Shown piece by piece: positions 1 to 7,395 of a DNA stretch of 25,820 bases. Made by a program: the position numbers and the translations under genes. The DNA lies in contig DATAFF010000010.1 in the NCBI GenBank assembly GCA_036257595.1, positions 1 through 25,820 on the forward strand. The letters are read 5' to 3'. Under the pieces are notes generated by a model. That model saw only the letters and a list, made by a program, of their open reading frames with translations. It searched no databases and had not been told where the DNA came from. The stretch is from DATAFF01 sp036257595. GTDB taxonomy: Bacteria; Pseudomonadota; Alphaproteobacteria; Rhizobiales; Aestuariivirgaceae. Position 1 is the stretch's first letter, and each line of letters opens with the position of its first letter.

Positions 1-324
1 GCGGATGGCGAGGCGGTCGTTGCGGGAAAGGATTTGAACGCTCCAGGCCTCGACTCGCGCGCCATCGATGGTGACGACGGGCGCGCCGCCGGCGACGGCA
101 ATGGCGATGCTGCCCTCGCTCACCACGACGGTGATGCCGCCGAGCGCGGTCTCGATGGCGGACGCGCCCTCGGGGTTGCCGATCGCGACATTGGCGGCGG
201 CATGGGCCAGCCGGTCCATCGGGCCGGCGGCGGTCACGCCGAATCGGGCATAGCCGGGCCGCCCGGCATCCTGGACCGTGGTCAACGGGCCGGCATGCTC
301 GATGGTCAGCACGGCGCGGCTCAT
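1..324 (-). CDS. pxpC: 5-oxoprolinase subunit C, N-terminal part (runs off window)
   Basis: Subunit C of the ATP-dependent 5-oxoprolinase, which opens 5-oxo-L-proline (pyroglutamate) to glutamate in the cytoplasm; it belongs to the AHS2/KipA (biotin-dependent carboxyltransferase-like) family. The visible 108 codons begin MSRAVLTIEHAGPLTTVQDA and continue with RPGYARFGVTAAGPMDRLAHAAAN in two adjoining pieces, the usual family N-terminus, followed by a region around residues 60-90 (ETALGG, AVAGGAP) that also fits. The ATG at 324 lies 12 bases after the pxpB stop, so pxpA-pxpB-pxpC is one transcript. The reading frame is still open at base 1; about two thirds of a normal PxpC lies outside the window. 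The identification is by family recognition and by its two neighbours. Confidence 0.92.
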   Translation of the reverse strand, partial: MSRAVLTIEHAGPLTTVQDAGRPGYARFGVTAAGPMDRLAHAAANVAIGNPEGASAIETALGGITVVVSEGSIAIAVAGGAPVVTIDGARVEAWSVQILSRNDRLAIR

Positions 325-336
325 CGGGCCGAGCCT

Positions 337-996
337 TCAGTCGTCGGCGCGGGTGAAGCGGACATAATCGCCAAGGTCGAAGAGAAAGGGTCGAGGGGCG
401 TCGGGATCGATGATCCGGCAGAAGCTGCGGCCGATCACCCACCAGCCGGTCGGCATGTCGACGGTGGTGACAATGCATTGGCCGCCGGCGATCATGACGC
501 TGCCGGCCGGGCGGCTGCGGACGGGCGTGTCGCGCCGCGGCAGCCTGATGCGCTCGGGCGTGCCGCCGAGATAGGCGTAGCCGGGAGCGAAGCCATAGAT
601 ATAAACGCGGTAAGTCGCCTCGAGGTGCGTGGCGATCACCTCCTCGGGGGCGAGTCCGGCCTTCTCAGCCACCATGTCGAGGTCGGGAGAGTGGGCACCG
701 CCATAATGGACAGGAATGGTGTGAAGCTTCGGATCGGGCGGCGGCGGTGGCGGCCGGTCGATCAGCTTGAGCAGGGCCTCGCGGACCTCGACGCCATCGG
801 TGACGAGCGGATCGTAGCCAACGAACAGCGAGGCAAAGGACGGGATTGCCTCGGTGAAGCCGCGGCAAGGCTCCTCGGCAAGCGCGCGGTCGAGGGCGCG
901 AACCCGCGAATAGGTCGGCTCGTCCAGACGCTCGCCGAACTCGACCAGGAGGCCGGCATCTCCCAGGTCGCGAATGACCGGCGGACGATCGCTCAT
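337..996 (-). CDS. pxpB: 5-oxoprolinase subunit B (KipI/AHS1 family)
   Basis: Subunit B of the 5-oxoprolinase complex (PxpABC), 219 residues, normal for the family. The AHS1/KipI signatures are visible: GFAPGYAYLGG at residues 135-145, PAGSVMIAGGQ at 163-173 and GWWVIGR at 184-190. A run of prolines (RPPPPPP, about 81-87) links the N-terminal domain to the cyclophilin-like domain. Its ATG overlaps the end of pxpA by four bases (ATGA, 993-996), implying translational coupling. Homologues are often annotated as allophanate hydrolase subunit 1 or as the sporulation kinase inhibitor KipI; the adjacent pxpA and pxpC make the oxoprolinase role much more likely. Confidence 0.93.
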   Translation of the reverse strand: MSDRPPVIRDLGDAGLLVEFGERLDEPTYSRVRALDRALAEEPCRGFTEAIPSFASLFVGYDPLVTDGVEVREALLKLIDRPPPPPPDPKLHTIPVHYGGAHSPDLDMVAEKAGLAPEEVIATHLEATYRVYIYGFAPGYAYLGGTPERIRLPRRDTPVRSRPAGSVMIAGGQCIVTTVDMPTGWWVIGRSFCRIIDPDAPRPFLFDLGDYVRFTRADD

Positions 997-1766
997 GCAA
1001 GGAACGGACGTATGGCGATGCCGCTCGCCTCGAGCGCGTTGCGCAGGGCCCGGGCGATGCGGACCGCGCCAGGATTATCGCCATGGATGCAGATCGAATG
1101 GACGGCAAGCGCGACCGGCGATCCGCCGACGGTCGGCATCCTGCCGCTGTCGAGGAAGCCGAGGAGGCGCGATGCTGCGGCCGCCTCGTCATGGATCAGG
1201 TCGCCGGGGGTGCCGCGGGGCACCAGGCGGCCAGTGGGCGTGTAGCCGCGATCGGCAAACACCTCGCTATAGACCGGGAGGCCGCGCCGGCGCGCCGCGA
1301 CCTCGAGCTCGGTCCCCGAGATTGCGAGGACGGCGAGCTTGCGATCGATGGCTTCGACAGCGGCCATGATGGCGTCGGAGATCTCCACATCGTCGCAGGC
1401 GCGGTTGTTGAGTGCACCATGCGGCTTGACATAGCCGACCTCAGTGCCGGCCAGCTTTGCCATGGCGGTTAGCGCGCCGATCTGGGCGGCGGTGAAGCGG
1501 GTGATCTCGGCAGGCGTATAGGGCAGGTCGCGGCGCCCGAAATTCTCTCGGTCGGGGTAGCCCGGATGGGCCCCCACCACGACGCCGCGCTCGCGGGCAA
1601 GGCACAGCGTGCGGTACATGGTCTCGGGATCGCTGGCGTGGCCACCACAGGCGATGTTGGCGCTGGTGACCAGGGACAGCATGGCGGCATCATCGCCGAT
1701 CGCATAGGGACCATAGCCCTCGCCGAGGTCGGAGTTCAGATCGACGCTTCTGGTCGCCGCCGCCAT
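993..1766 (-). CDS. pxpA: 5-oxoprolinase subunit A (LamB/YcsF family)
   Basis: Subunit A of the ATP-dependent 5-oxoprolinase, LamB/YcsF family, 257 residues from the ATG at 1766. Family motifs seen are DLNSDLGEGYG (9-19), NIACGGHA (37-44), AHPGYPDRENFGRR (66-79), VKPHGALNN (113-121) and HGDNPGA (about 228-234). The ATG at 1766 is preferred because conservation starts a few residues inside it; an in-frame GTG at 1808 would add 14 atypical residues. Neither start has a strong ribosome binding site. First gene of pxpA-pxpB-pxpC, divergent from the universal stress gene across a 125-bp gap. The complex recycles pyroglutamate, a spontaneous product of glutamine and glutamate, into glutamate. Confidence 0.93.
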   Translation of the reverse strand: MAAATRSVDLNSDLGEGYGPYAIGDDAAMLSLVTSANIACGGHASDPETMYRTLCLARERGVVVGAHPGYPDRENFGRRDLPYTPAEITRFTAAQIGALTAMAKLAGTEVGYVKPHGALNNRACDDVEISDAIMAAVEAIDRKLAVLAISGTELEVAARRRGLPVYSEVFADRGYTPTGRLVPRGTPGDLIHDEAAAASRLLGFLDSGRMPTVGGSPVALAVHSICIHGDNPGAVRIARALRNALEASGIAIRPFLA

Positions 1767-1891
1767 TGTCGGAAGCCCATCGTTTGTGCCCGAAGGCAAG
1801 CTATCCACAATCGCGGGGGCAGGACAAGGCTCGCCAACGTGCTAATATCGGGGCTTCCGCGATCAACCAACCGGACGACAAGAGGCGCGTC

Positions 1892-2746
1892 ATGAAATCA
1901 ATCATCGTGCCGGTCGAGCGCACCCCACAATTGCAGGCGCAGCTCGAAACCGCAATTCTTCTGGCGCGTCGATCCGGCGGACATGTTGCCGGGGTGGCGC
2001 CGCGGTCGGATTTCCGCAGCGTCATCATCGGTGCCGGCGGCATCGGCGCGGTCGCGCCGATCCCGTTCGAGGATTTCGACGAGCAGGACCGGGCGCGGGC
2101 CGAAGACATCCATGCGAGCTTCGTCAGGATCATGGGAGCGGCCGGCATGCCGCTGCAGGACCGGCCGGCGCCGGCACCATCGGCCGCGGCAAGCTGGATC
2201 GAGCGGGTCGAGCCCGGCGATCTGGCGATCGGCCGGATGGCCAGGCTGTTCGAGGTGTCGGTGCTGGCGCGGCCAGGAAATGGCGATCAGGCGCCGCGGC
2301 GGGAGCTGCTGGAGACCGTGCTGTTCGAATCCGGACGGCCGCTCATCATGGCGCCGCCATCGCCGCCGTCGCGCATCGGCAACAATATCGTCATCGCCTG
2401 GAACGGCAGCACCGAGACCGCCCGGGCGATCAGCTTCGCCATGCCGCTGCTCAAGGCAGCCGAGCGGGTGATGGTGGTGACGGTCGAGGGCGGGATGGTC
2501 GAAGGGCCGAGCGGTGCCGAGCTCCGGAGCGCGCTGCTGCTCGCCGGGATCACGGCGGAGTCGCGCCATTCGGAAGCCGGCAGCCAGGCGACGGGGAAGG
2601 TGATCCTCGACCTCTGCCAGCGCGAGGGGGCCGATCTCCTGATCAAGGGCGCCTATACCAACAGCCGGCTCAGGCAGCTGATCTTCGGCGGCGCCACCGA
2701 CCACATATTGGTCAACGCCACGTTGCCGGTGCTCTTTGCCCATTGA
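1892..2746 (+). CDS. Universal stress protein, tandem UspA domains
   Basis: A 284-residue cytoplasmic protein of the long (two-domain) UspA type common in alphaproteobacteria. The first half (MKSIIVPVER onward) is the weaker domain. The second half, from about residue 163, has the typical NIVIAWNGS strand-turn and ends with the canonical helix and strand. The nucleotide-binding signature is degenerate: where many family members have G-x-x-G followed by G-S/T, this one reads GAYT (253-256) and later FGGAT (265-269), so ATP binding is uncertain. The ATG at 1892 has AGAGG six bases upstream and fits the family start. The stop overlaps the proposed start of the following methyltransferase gene, so the two are probably cotranscribed. 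The physiological role cannot be read from sequence. Confidence 0.85.
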   Translation: MKSIIVPVERTPQLQAQLETAILLARRSGGHVAGVAPRSDFRSVIIGAGGIGAVAPIPFEDFDEQDRARAEDIHASFVRIMGAAGMPLQDRPAPAPSAAASWIERVEPGDLAIGRMARLFEVSVLARPGNGDQAPRRELLETVLFESGRPLIMAPPSPPSRIGNNIVIAWNGSTETARAISFAMPLLKAAERVMVVTVEGGMVEGPSGAELRSALLLAGITAESRHSEAGSQATGKVILDLCQREGADLLIKGAYTNSRLRQLIFGGATDHILVNATLPVLFAH

Positions 2747-4274
2747 ACGCGATCATCGCCCGTCGCGGGGTCGCAGGGCAGGATCGGCGCGGGCGAGCGA
2801 GCCCGCCAGGCGCAATCACAGCCAACTCAGGCGGTCGGTGGCACCGATCGATGTGCTTCCCGCCGGCCATATCGACGCCATTCACGAAGCATCGCTTCGT
2901 CTGATCGAGACCATCGGCATCGAGTTCATGGGCCAGGCGGCGCGCGACGTTCTGAGGCGGGCCGGGGCGGAGATCGATGACGGGAGCGGCCTCGTTCGGA
3001 TCGATCGGGAGATCGTGCGGCAAAGCCTGGCGCTGGCGCCGCAGCGCTTTACGCTCACACCACGCAACGGCGCGCGGCAGATCGCGCTCGGCGACAATCA
3101 CGTCAATTTCAGCCTGGTCGCCGGGCCACCCTTCGTGCATGACAGCGTGCAGGGGCGGCGGGGCGGAAACCTGGCGGATTACGAGCGGCTGATCCGTCTC
3201 GCCCAAAGCTTTGACATCATCCATTACATCGGCAACCAGCCGACGGTGCCGCTCGAACTGCCGGCCGAGACCCGCCATCTCGATTGCTATCGCGCCAATC
3301 TCGTCAACAGCGACAAGGTCTTCCACTGCACAGCCATCGGTGCGGAGCGGGCTCTCGACGGTATCGCCATGATGGCGATTGCGCGGGGGATCAGCCGCGA
3401 GGAGATGGCGGCGAGCCCGGGGGTGCTGACCATCATCTCGGTGAACTCGCCGCGCCGGTTCGACGAGGCGATGACCGACGGGCTCGCGGCCATGGCGGAG
3501 TGGGGGCAGGCGGTCTGCGTCACGCCTTTCACGCTGATGGGTGCGATGACGCCGGTGACGATCACGGCGGCGCTGATCCAGCAGAACGCCGAGGCACTGG
3601 CGGGCCTGACACTGGCGCAACTCGTGCGGCCTGGCGTGCCGGTGATCTATGGCGCCTTCACCTCCAATGTCGACCTCAGATCGGGCGCGCCGGCCTTCGG
3701 CACGCCGGAGAATGTCGTCGCGACGCTGGCGGCCGGGCAGTTGGCACGACGGTATGGGCTGCCCTACCGGGCGAGCAATTCCAATGCCGCCAATGCGGTG
3801 GATGCCCAGGCCGCCTATGAGTCGATGAACTCGCTCTGGGCATCGGTGATGGGCGGGGCGCATCTCGTCTATCACGGGGCGGGATGGATGGAGGGCGGCC
3901 TCCAGGCATCGTTCGAGAAGGTGGTGGTCGATGTCGAGATGATGCAGATGCTGGCGGAGATCGTGACGACGCCGGTGCTCGACGATGTCGAGGAGGTGCT
4001 GCAGACGATCGCCGAGGTGCCGCCGGGCGGCCATTTCTTCGGCGCGCCCCATACGCTCAAGCGTTATCGCAGCGCGTTCTACGAGCCGCTGATATCGGAC
4101 TGGCGCAATCACGGCGCGTGGAGCGAGGCGGGATCGCCGACGGCGATCGACCGTGCCCGTACGATCTGGCAGGACAAGCTCGAGCGATTCACCCCGCCGC
4201 CGCTCGACAAGGACGTGCTGGAACGGCTCGATGCCTATGTGGCGGAGCGCAAGCTCGCGCTGGCGGGGCGTTGA
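2736..4274 (+). CDS. MttB-family methyltransferase lacking pyrrolysine
   Basis: A COG5598/MttB-superfamily protein of about 512 residues, the usual length. It has the TIM-barrel family sequence: an N-terminal helix DAIHEASLRLIETIGIEF, then GPPFVHD, PAETRHLDCYRA, VTPFTLMGAMTPVT, FTSNVDLRSGAPAFGTPE and PGGHFFG. The archaeal trimethylamine enzyme uses a TAG-encoded pyrrolysine; the whole frame here is sense codons, so it is the non-pyrrolysine type. Characterised members of that type demethylate quaternary amines such as glycine betaine or proline betaine, passing the methyl group to a corrinoid protein. No corrinoid protein or corrinoid:folate methyltransferase is in the window. The start is uncertain: TTG at 2736 (11-base overlap with the stress gene) keeps the Arg-rich N-terminus typical of the family, while GTG at 2838 is the alternative. 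The substrate is unknown. Confidence 0.85.
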   Translation: MPIERDHRPSRGRRAGSARASEPARRNHSQLRRSVAPIDVLPAGHIDAIHEASLRLIETIGIEFMGQAARDVLRRAGAEIDDGSGLVRIDREIVRQSLALAPQRFTLTPRNGARQIALGDNHVNFSLVAGPPFVHDSVQGRRGGNLADYERLIRLAQSFDIIHYIGNQPTVPLELPAETRHLDCYRANLVNSDKVFHCTAIGAERALDGIAMMAIARGISREEMAASPGVLTIISVNSPRRFDEAMTDGLAAMAEWGQAVCVTPFTLMGAMTPVTITAALIQQNAEALAGLTLAQLVRPGVPVIYGAFTSNVDLRSGAPAFGTPENVVATLAAGQLARRYGLPYRASNSNAANAVDAQAAYESMNSLWASVMGGAHLVYHGAGWMEGGLQASFEKVVVDVEMMQMLAEIVTTPVLDDVEEVLQTIAEVPPGGHFFGAPHTLKRYRSAFYEPLISDWRNHGAWSEAGSPTAIDRARTIWQDKLERFTPPPLDKDVLERLDAYVAERKLALAGR

Positions 4275-4280
4275 TGTCGC

Positions 4281-5459
4281 TCAGCGGCTGTGGCGCTCGG
4301 CATAGGCGACGATGCGGCGCAGCGCCTCGGTCAAGGTGTCCTCGGCGACGGTGAGGCCAAGCCGGATGTGGCCGGCACCCGAGGGCCCGAAGACCTCGCC
4401 CGGCATCACCGCGACATCCGATTCCTCGAGCAGGCCCAAGGCGAAGGCTTCACCCGACAGACCGGTCGGGCGGATGTCGGCGAAGACGAACATGCCGCCC
4501 TCGGGCATGCGGGCGCGAATGCCAGGGCGGCCGTCCAGTGCCGAGACGATCAGGCGGGCGCGGCTCTCATAGGCGCGTCGCATGGCCTCGACCTCGGGGA
4601 ACTCGCGCCCGAGCGCGAAGGCGGCAGCGTCCTGAATGAAAGGCTGGGTGCCGAACAGCATGACCTCGGAGATCGCCTGCATGCGGACGGAGAACTCCTC
4701 GGGGCCGACGGCCCAGCCGGCGCGATAGCCGGTCATCGCGTGGGATTTCGACAGGGACGAGACGACGACGGTGCGCTCGGCAAAGGCGGGCTCGTCGAAG
4801 GGCGAGGCGAAGCGGCGGTTGCCGAACACCAGAGCGGCATAGACCTCATCGGAGATGATCCACAGATCATGCTGCTGGCAGACCTCGCCGATCGCCAGGA
4901 CCTCGTCGCGGGACAGCACGGCACCGGTCGGATTGGACGGGCTGTTGAGCAGCAGCACGCGGCTTTGCGGCGTGATGGCGCGCTCGAGATCGGCGGCAGA
5001 GAGGTGAAACCCGGTCTCGGGGGTGAGGCGTATCGGCACGAGGGCGGCACCGGTGGCGGCGATCACTCCGTCATAGGTGACGTAATAGGGCTCGGGCACG
5101 ACGACCTCATCGCCGAGCGCGGCGAGGGTCATCATGGCGGCGCAGAGGGCGTTCTGCGTGCCGGAGGTGAAGATCACCTGCTCCGGCGCAATCTCGCGAC
5201 CGGTGCGGTGAGAATAATGGTCGCAAATGGCGGCAATGACCCGTGGCTCGCCACGGCCGTTGGAATAGCGGGTCCGCCCGGCGCGCAGCTGGCGAACCGC
5301 TTCCTCGACAATGGCCTGCGGCGCCTCGCGCTCGGGCTCGCCGATCGACAGGAAGAGCACGTCGTCGCCGCGCACGGCCTTTTCACGGGCACGGAAGTGT
5401 ACGTGCCATTTCTCCGCGCCGAGACCGGCGAGGCGATCGGTCATGGGTGCATATCGCAT
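4281..5459 (-). CDS. PLP aminotransferase, AruH-like (arginine:pyruvate transaminase type)
   Basis: A fold-type I (class I/II) pyridoxal-phosphate aminotransferase, 392 residues. Visible elements are the glycine/threonine turn SGTQNAL (99-105), PSNPTG (174-179), SDEVY with the ring-nitrogen Asp204, the Schiff-base lysine K238 in SLSKSHAMTGYRAGW, and the carboxylate-binding arginine R366 in HIRLGL. From recall, the N-terminus (MRYAPMTDRLAG), SLSKSHAMTG and the C-terminal GGMFVFADIRPTGLS region match Pseudomonas aeruginosa AruH, which makes 2-ketoarginine from arginine and pyruvate. Other aspartate-type aminotransferases remain possible. It converges on the methyltransferase gene with a 6-base gap and is divergent from the aldehyde dehydrogenase gene. 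The start ATG has only a weak upstream AGAAG. Confidence 0.8.
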   Translation of the reverse strand: MRYAPMTDRLAGLGAEKWHVHFRAREKAVRGDDVLFLSIGEPEREAPQAIVEEAVRQLRAGRTRYSNGRGEPRVIAAICDHYSHRTGREIAPEQVIFTSGTQNALCAAMMTLAALGDEVVVPEPYYVTYDGVIAATGAALVPIRLTPETGFHLSAADLERAITPQSRVLLLNSPSNPTGAVLSRDEVLAIGEVCQQHDLWIISDEVYAALVFGNRRFASPFDEPAFAERTVVVSSLSKSHAMTGYRAGWAVGPEEFSVRMQAISEVMLFGTQPFIQDAAAFALGREFPEVEAMRRAYESRARLIVSALDGRPGIRARMPEGGMFVFADIRPTGLSGEAFALGLLEESDVAVMPGEVFGPSGAGHIRLGLTVAEDTLTEALRRIVAYAERHSR

Positions 5460-5511
5460 GTTCGAAGCTTCTAGAGCATGGCAGACCGACCTGTCGAGAG
5501 CGCGCGAAGGG

Positions 5512-5529
5512 CTTTGGGTTTTACCAAAG
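5512..5529. promoter_or_regulatory. Inverted repeat in the aminotransferase/aldehyde dehydrogenase divergent promoter
   Basis: The 107-bp gap between the two divergent starts (5459 and 5567) contains a perfect 6-6-6 inverted repeat, CTTTGG-gtttta-CCAAAG. It ends 37 bases before the dehydrogenase ATG. The size and placement suit a dimeric regulator acting on both genes, but no regulator gene is in the window, so the binding protein is unknown. No convincing -35/-10 pair was found around it. Confidence 0.45.
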
Positions 5530-5566
5530 TGATGTCAAAGTTGTGGGAATGGTTGAGGGCACGCAG

Positions 5567-7141
5567 ATGACCCCGGCACTTCCCCGCGTCACCTATTCCA
5601 ATATCGCCGCCGATTTCACCCCGCTTCATGACTGGCTCGACCAGGCCATGCGAGCCTTTCGCATCGATGTGCTCGGCCGGGCCTGGCCGAACATCGTCAA
5701 GGGGCGGCAGGATGTGAGCGGGCGGGCCTATGAGGTCTATTGCCCGTTCGACCGCGAGCTCCTGGTGGCGCGGCTGGTCGAGGCCGACAAGAAAGCGGTG
5801 AAGGCGGCGGTCGAGGCGGCGCGGGCGGCATTTCCCGGCTGGAGCGGTCTCGCCTATGAGGAGCGGGTCGAGGCGATGCGGCGGTTCGCGCGGGCGCTCG
5901 AAACAAGGAAGTACCACCTCGGCATGGCGGCCATGTTCGAGGTGGGCAAATCGCGGCTCGAAGCGATCGGCGAGGCGGAGGAGGCGGTCGATCTCATCGA
6001 CTGGTATTGCGACGAGATGGAGCGCAATCACGGCTTCGAGCGGTCGATGGGCCGGGCGGTTCCGCAGGAGGAGACGCAATGCCGGCTGCGCCCGGTCGGG
6101 GCGTTCGCGGTGATCGCACCGTTCAATTTTCCGGTGGCGCTCGCCTGCAACATGCTCGGCGCCTGCCTGATCGCCGGGAACACGGCGGTGTTCAAGCCGT
6201 CGCCGGGAGCGGGCCTGACCGGCAGCCTGATCGCCGAAGCGGCCAAGGCGGCAGGGCTTCCGGAGGGTGTCCTCAATCTTGTCTGCGGCGAAGCAACCGG
6301 CGAGATCCTCGTCGACTCGCCGGGAATCGACGGCGTGGCGTTCACGGGCAGCCATGAGGTCGGGATGAAGATCTTCCGAAAATTCGCTTCGGGCGCTCAT
6401 ATGCGGCCGGTGATTGCCGAGATGGGCGGCAAGAACCCCGCCTATGTGACGGCGCTGGCGGATCTCGATGCGGCAGCGGAAGGGGTGGCGCGGTCGGCCT
6501 TCGGGCTCACGGGCGAGAAATGCTCGGCCTGCTCGGTCGTCTATGTCGATCGGCAGATCGAATCGGCATTTCTCGAGCAATTGAGGAACAAGACGCAGGC
6601 GATGAAGATTGGGACGCCGGAAGAACGGGCGACATTCATCGGCCCGGTGATCGATGAAGCAGCGGTGGAGCGATACGAAGCGGTCGTGCGTTCGGCTCGC
6701 CAGGTGGGGCGGATCGTCCATGGCGGGAACCGAGTCCGCAGCGGCGCGCTTGCCCGTGGGTTGTTCGTCGAGCCGACAATCGTTGCGGATCTTCCATGCG
6801 ATCACTGGCTCAATCGCGAGGAGGTGTTCCTGCCGTTCCTTTCGGTGCAGGCCTTCGAGCGATTGGAAGATGCGCTGGTCCTCGGAAACGGCGTCAATTA
6901 CGGACTTACCGCCGGGCTCTACAGCCAAGATCCCGACGATATCGAGCTGTTCAAGGCGAAGGCCCAGGCAGGCGTGCTCTACGTCAACCGACGCTCCGGA
7001 GCGACCACAGGCGCGTGGCCGGGGTACCAAAGTTTCTGCGGCTGGAAAGGCTCGGGCGTGGACGGCAAAGGAGGGCTCGGCCCGTGGACCATACCGCGCT
7101 ACATGCGCGAGCAGAGTCTGACATTGATGCACGTGCAGTGA
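5567..7141 (+). CDS. NAD(P)-dependent aldehyde dehydrogenase, P5CDH/RocA-like
   Basis: An aldehyde dehydrogenase superfamily enzyme of 524 residues. Catalytic features are N187 in PFNFPV, K210 in FKPS, the cofactor loop FTGSHEVG (259-266), the general base E285 in EMGGKNP and the nucleophile C319 in GEKCSACS. The ends (a long N-terminal extension, and NRRSGATTGAWPG with FCGWKGSG near the C-terminus) look like the 1-pyrroline-5-carboxylate/glutamate-semialdehyde dehydrogenase branch. The ATG at 5567 is chosen because GAGGG sits seven bases upstream; an ATG at 5549 would add six residues with a poorer site. Next to the AruH-like gene it might oxidise 4-guanidinobutanal or glutamate semialdehyde; sequence alone does not decide. 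It is divergent from the aminotransferase gene and followed by the opgG leader. Confidence 0.88.
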   Translation: MTPALPRVTYSNIAADFTPLHDWLDQAMRAFRIDVLGRAWPNIVKGRQDVSGRAYEVYCPFDRELLVARLVEADKKAVKAAVEAARAAFPGWSGLAYEERVEAMRRFARALETRKYHLGMAAMFEVGKSRLEAIGEAEEAVDLIDWYCDEMERNHGFERSMGRAVPQEETQCRLRPVGAFAVIAPFNFPVALACNMLGACLIAGNTAVFKPSPGAGLTGSLIAEAAKAAGLPEGVLNLVCGEATGEILVDSPGIDGVAFTGSHEVGMKIFRKFASGAHMRPVIAEMGGKNPAYVTALADLDAAAEGVARSAFGLTGEKCSACSVVYVDRQIESAFLEQLRNKTQAMKIGTPEERATFIGPVIDEAAVERYEAVVRSARQVGRIVHGGNRVRSGALARGLFVEPTIVADLPCDHWLNREEVFLPFLSVQAFERLEDALVLGNGVNYGLTAGLYSQDPDDIELFKAKAQAGVLYVNRRSGATTGAWPGYQSFCGWKGSGVDGKGGLGPWTIPRYMREQSLTLMHVQ

Positions 7142-7395
7142 TATTTGCTGCGCTGCACAACCTCTCTGCCTGCGGCATTGTCACAAATCGAGATCGCAGT
7201 CCCTTTACAATCGGTTGGGTGCACCTCATTTTGTCTCGCGCTGCAACAGTGCTGTTGCAAGGATGGTGCATAAGGTTGCACCGGGCAGAGATGATTTCGG
7301 TCGAGGCAGAAAAGGCTTCCTTCACAGTTTGGTCCAATTGGTCGTTTAGTCGGTCATCGCATCAGCGGGGACATCATCGACGGGGAACGTGGCGC
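7142..7395 (+). promoter_or_regulatory. opgG leader with clustered TGCA-centred palindromes
   Basis: This 254-bp gap between the dehydrogenase and opgG holds three perfect palindromes in 65 bases: GGTGCACC (7218-7225), TGCAACAGtgCTGTTGCA (7242-7259, eight-base arms) and GGTGCA-taaggt-TGCACC (7265-7282). All contain TGCA. The last two are five bases apart and lie 114-155 bases upstream of the opgG ATG, a sensible position for operators. The region is AT-richer than its flanks. No credible small gene was found in it, and no convincing promoter hexamers. The palindromes could also fold in RNA. Confidence 0.5.

Noticed and set aside
337..996. Allophanate hydrolase/urea amidolyase or KipI sporulation inhibitor.
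   Set aside because: The full pxpA-pxpB-pxpC context supports 5-oxoprolinase; no urea carboxylase is present.
34..1245. Plus-strand open frame of about 403 codons across pxpB/pxpC.
   Set aside because: Composition is Gly/Ala/Asp/Arg-biased with no motif; the minus strand carries three recognisable oxoprolinase subunits.
1843..1848. TAATAT as a -10 box for the universal stress gene.
   Set aside because: No acceptable -35 hexamer lies 16-18 bases upstream, so it is not listed as a promoter.
2736..4274. Pyrrolysine-containing trimethylamine methyltransferase.
   Set aside because: There is no in-frame TAG within the gene, so the pyrrolysine-dependent MttB role is not supported.
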